Shown piece after piece: positions 45,522 to 46,090 of a stretch of 46,090 bases of DNA. Within the stretch, counting starts at the first letter, position 1. The number at the start of each line of letters is the position of its first letter. Both the position numbers and the translations under genes were made by a program. The notes under the pieces are model-generated. The model was not told the DNA's origin. It searched no databases and worked only from the letters and a program-made list of their open reading frames with translations. Source of the DNA: Ophiosphaerella korrae (Eukaryota > Ascomycota > Dothideomycetes > Pleosporales > Phaeosphaeriaceae); NCBI GenBank assembly GCA_028456385.1, contig JALNQF010000332.1, positions 1 through 46,090 on the forward strand, in the 5' to 3' direction.

Positions 45522-46090
45522 ATAGATACTTTATTTTAAGCTTAGCTCTAAGCTTTAGCTCTACGCTTTAGCACTTTAATTTAAAGACTTCTTTATAGCT
45601 CTATACTCTACTTTTATAATTCTTGTAACTTAAGCTTAGCTTATATATCTTTAAGGTTAAGGTAAGCTTTAAATCTCTTAAACTACTACTCTAGGAGGTG
45701 CTTAGTTAGGCTATCTACTAGTATCTCGCTCGTTAGTATATAAGAGACTTAAAATAAGCCTCTAGTGTACTCTTATCTTAGCTATATATTCTGTATATCT
45801 ACGTAATATAAGTACGTTGTTACTCTCTTATTTTTGCCTACAATAAGTCTAATTATTTACTAATTATTGTAGAAGATTATCTAAGTAGCTTCTAGGTCTA
45901 ATATAAGCTCTTAAAAGAGCCTTTTTAGTACTATTACCTCTTTACTTACGTACTTAAGCGCGAGTAGCTTAGCTTTAGTAGTAGAGGTAGTTACTATAGC
46001 TTGTTACGCTACCTTCTATATTACTACTCTACTAAAGAGTATTATAATATAGCTATAAGATAAGTAGCGCGTTACTAGATTATTAGTAAA
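45522..46090. other. Unclassified sequence to window end
   Basis: Both a plus-strand frame and a minus-strand frame (Lys/Gln-rich) are possible and neither shows a recognisable domain. No LTR or repeat shared with the rest of the window was seen. Confidence 0.4.

Noticed and set aside
45522..46090. Copia RNase H on the minus strand
   Set aside because: A few residues seemed to match, but no frame shows the ordered blocks seen in the clear copia element at 1-1100.

Overview
The window is a transposon graveyard from a filamentous ascomycete (Pezizomycotina). It has the signature of repeat-induced point mutation (RIP): CpA and TpG are almost absent, TpA is everywhere, TAA and TAG litter every frame, TGA is nearly gone, and no open reading frame exceeds 69 codons. 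I see no host gene, tRNA, rRNA or CRISPR array. Function can only be read by translating through RIP stops (TAA/TAG from CAA/CAG/TGG) and allowing RIP substitutions (C or H to Y, M to I, D to N, E to K). The genus cannot be named from this.

Layout, left to right. 1-4617: Ty1/copia element on the minus strand, cut by the window start. 4618-5095: unclassified fragment containing a 165-bp segment repeated at 44319-44483. 5096-10839: Ty3/gypsy chromovirus 'B-prime', minus strand, gag through chromodomain plus an unpaired right LTR; it is the least RIP-damaged element. 10870-12748: 3' part of a plus-strand copy of gypsy family A (copy A1). 12749-15778: minus-strand gypsy fragment 'C' (RNase H, integrase, chromodomain, duplicated tail). 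15779-18131: two minus-strand A fragments in tandem (A2a, A2b). 18132-25193: full-length minus-strand A copy (A3) without a target-site duplication. 25194-26719: unclassified, continuing after the next insertion at 33758. 26725-33752: full-length minus-strand A copy (A5) with a perfect 5-bp target-site duplication. 33836-38635: 5'-truncated plus-strand A copy (A4). 38636-43649: plus-strand gypsy fragment 'B', a different lineage. 43650-44318: minus-strand A fragment (A6). 44319-46090: second copy of the 165-bp repeat, then unclassified sequence with one possible degenerate gene.

Family A dominates, with seven copies or fragments. Its two full-length copies (7,028 and 7,062 bp) have 430-458-bp LTRs beginning TGTAATA and ending (G/A)TAACA or its RIP form, a gag with a zinc knuckle, then protease, reverse transcriptase, RNase H, integrase and chromodomain. 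After the chromodomain comes a further conserved sense-strand reading frame that runs across the polypurine tract into the 3' LTR. That extra frame is the most interesting coding signal in the window. Every reverse transcriptase copy seen (six) has lost a catalytic aspartate, so the whole array looks dead. Strand composition (T-rich or A-rich) switches exactly where element orientation switches.
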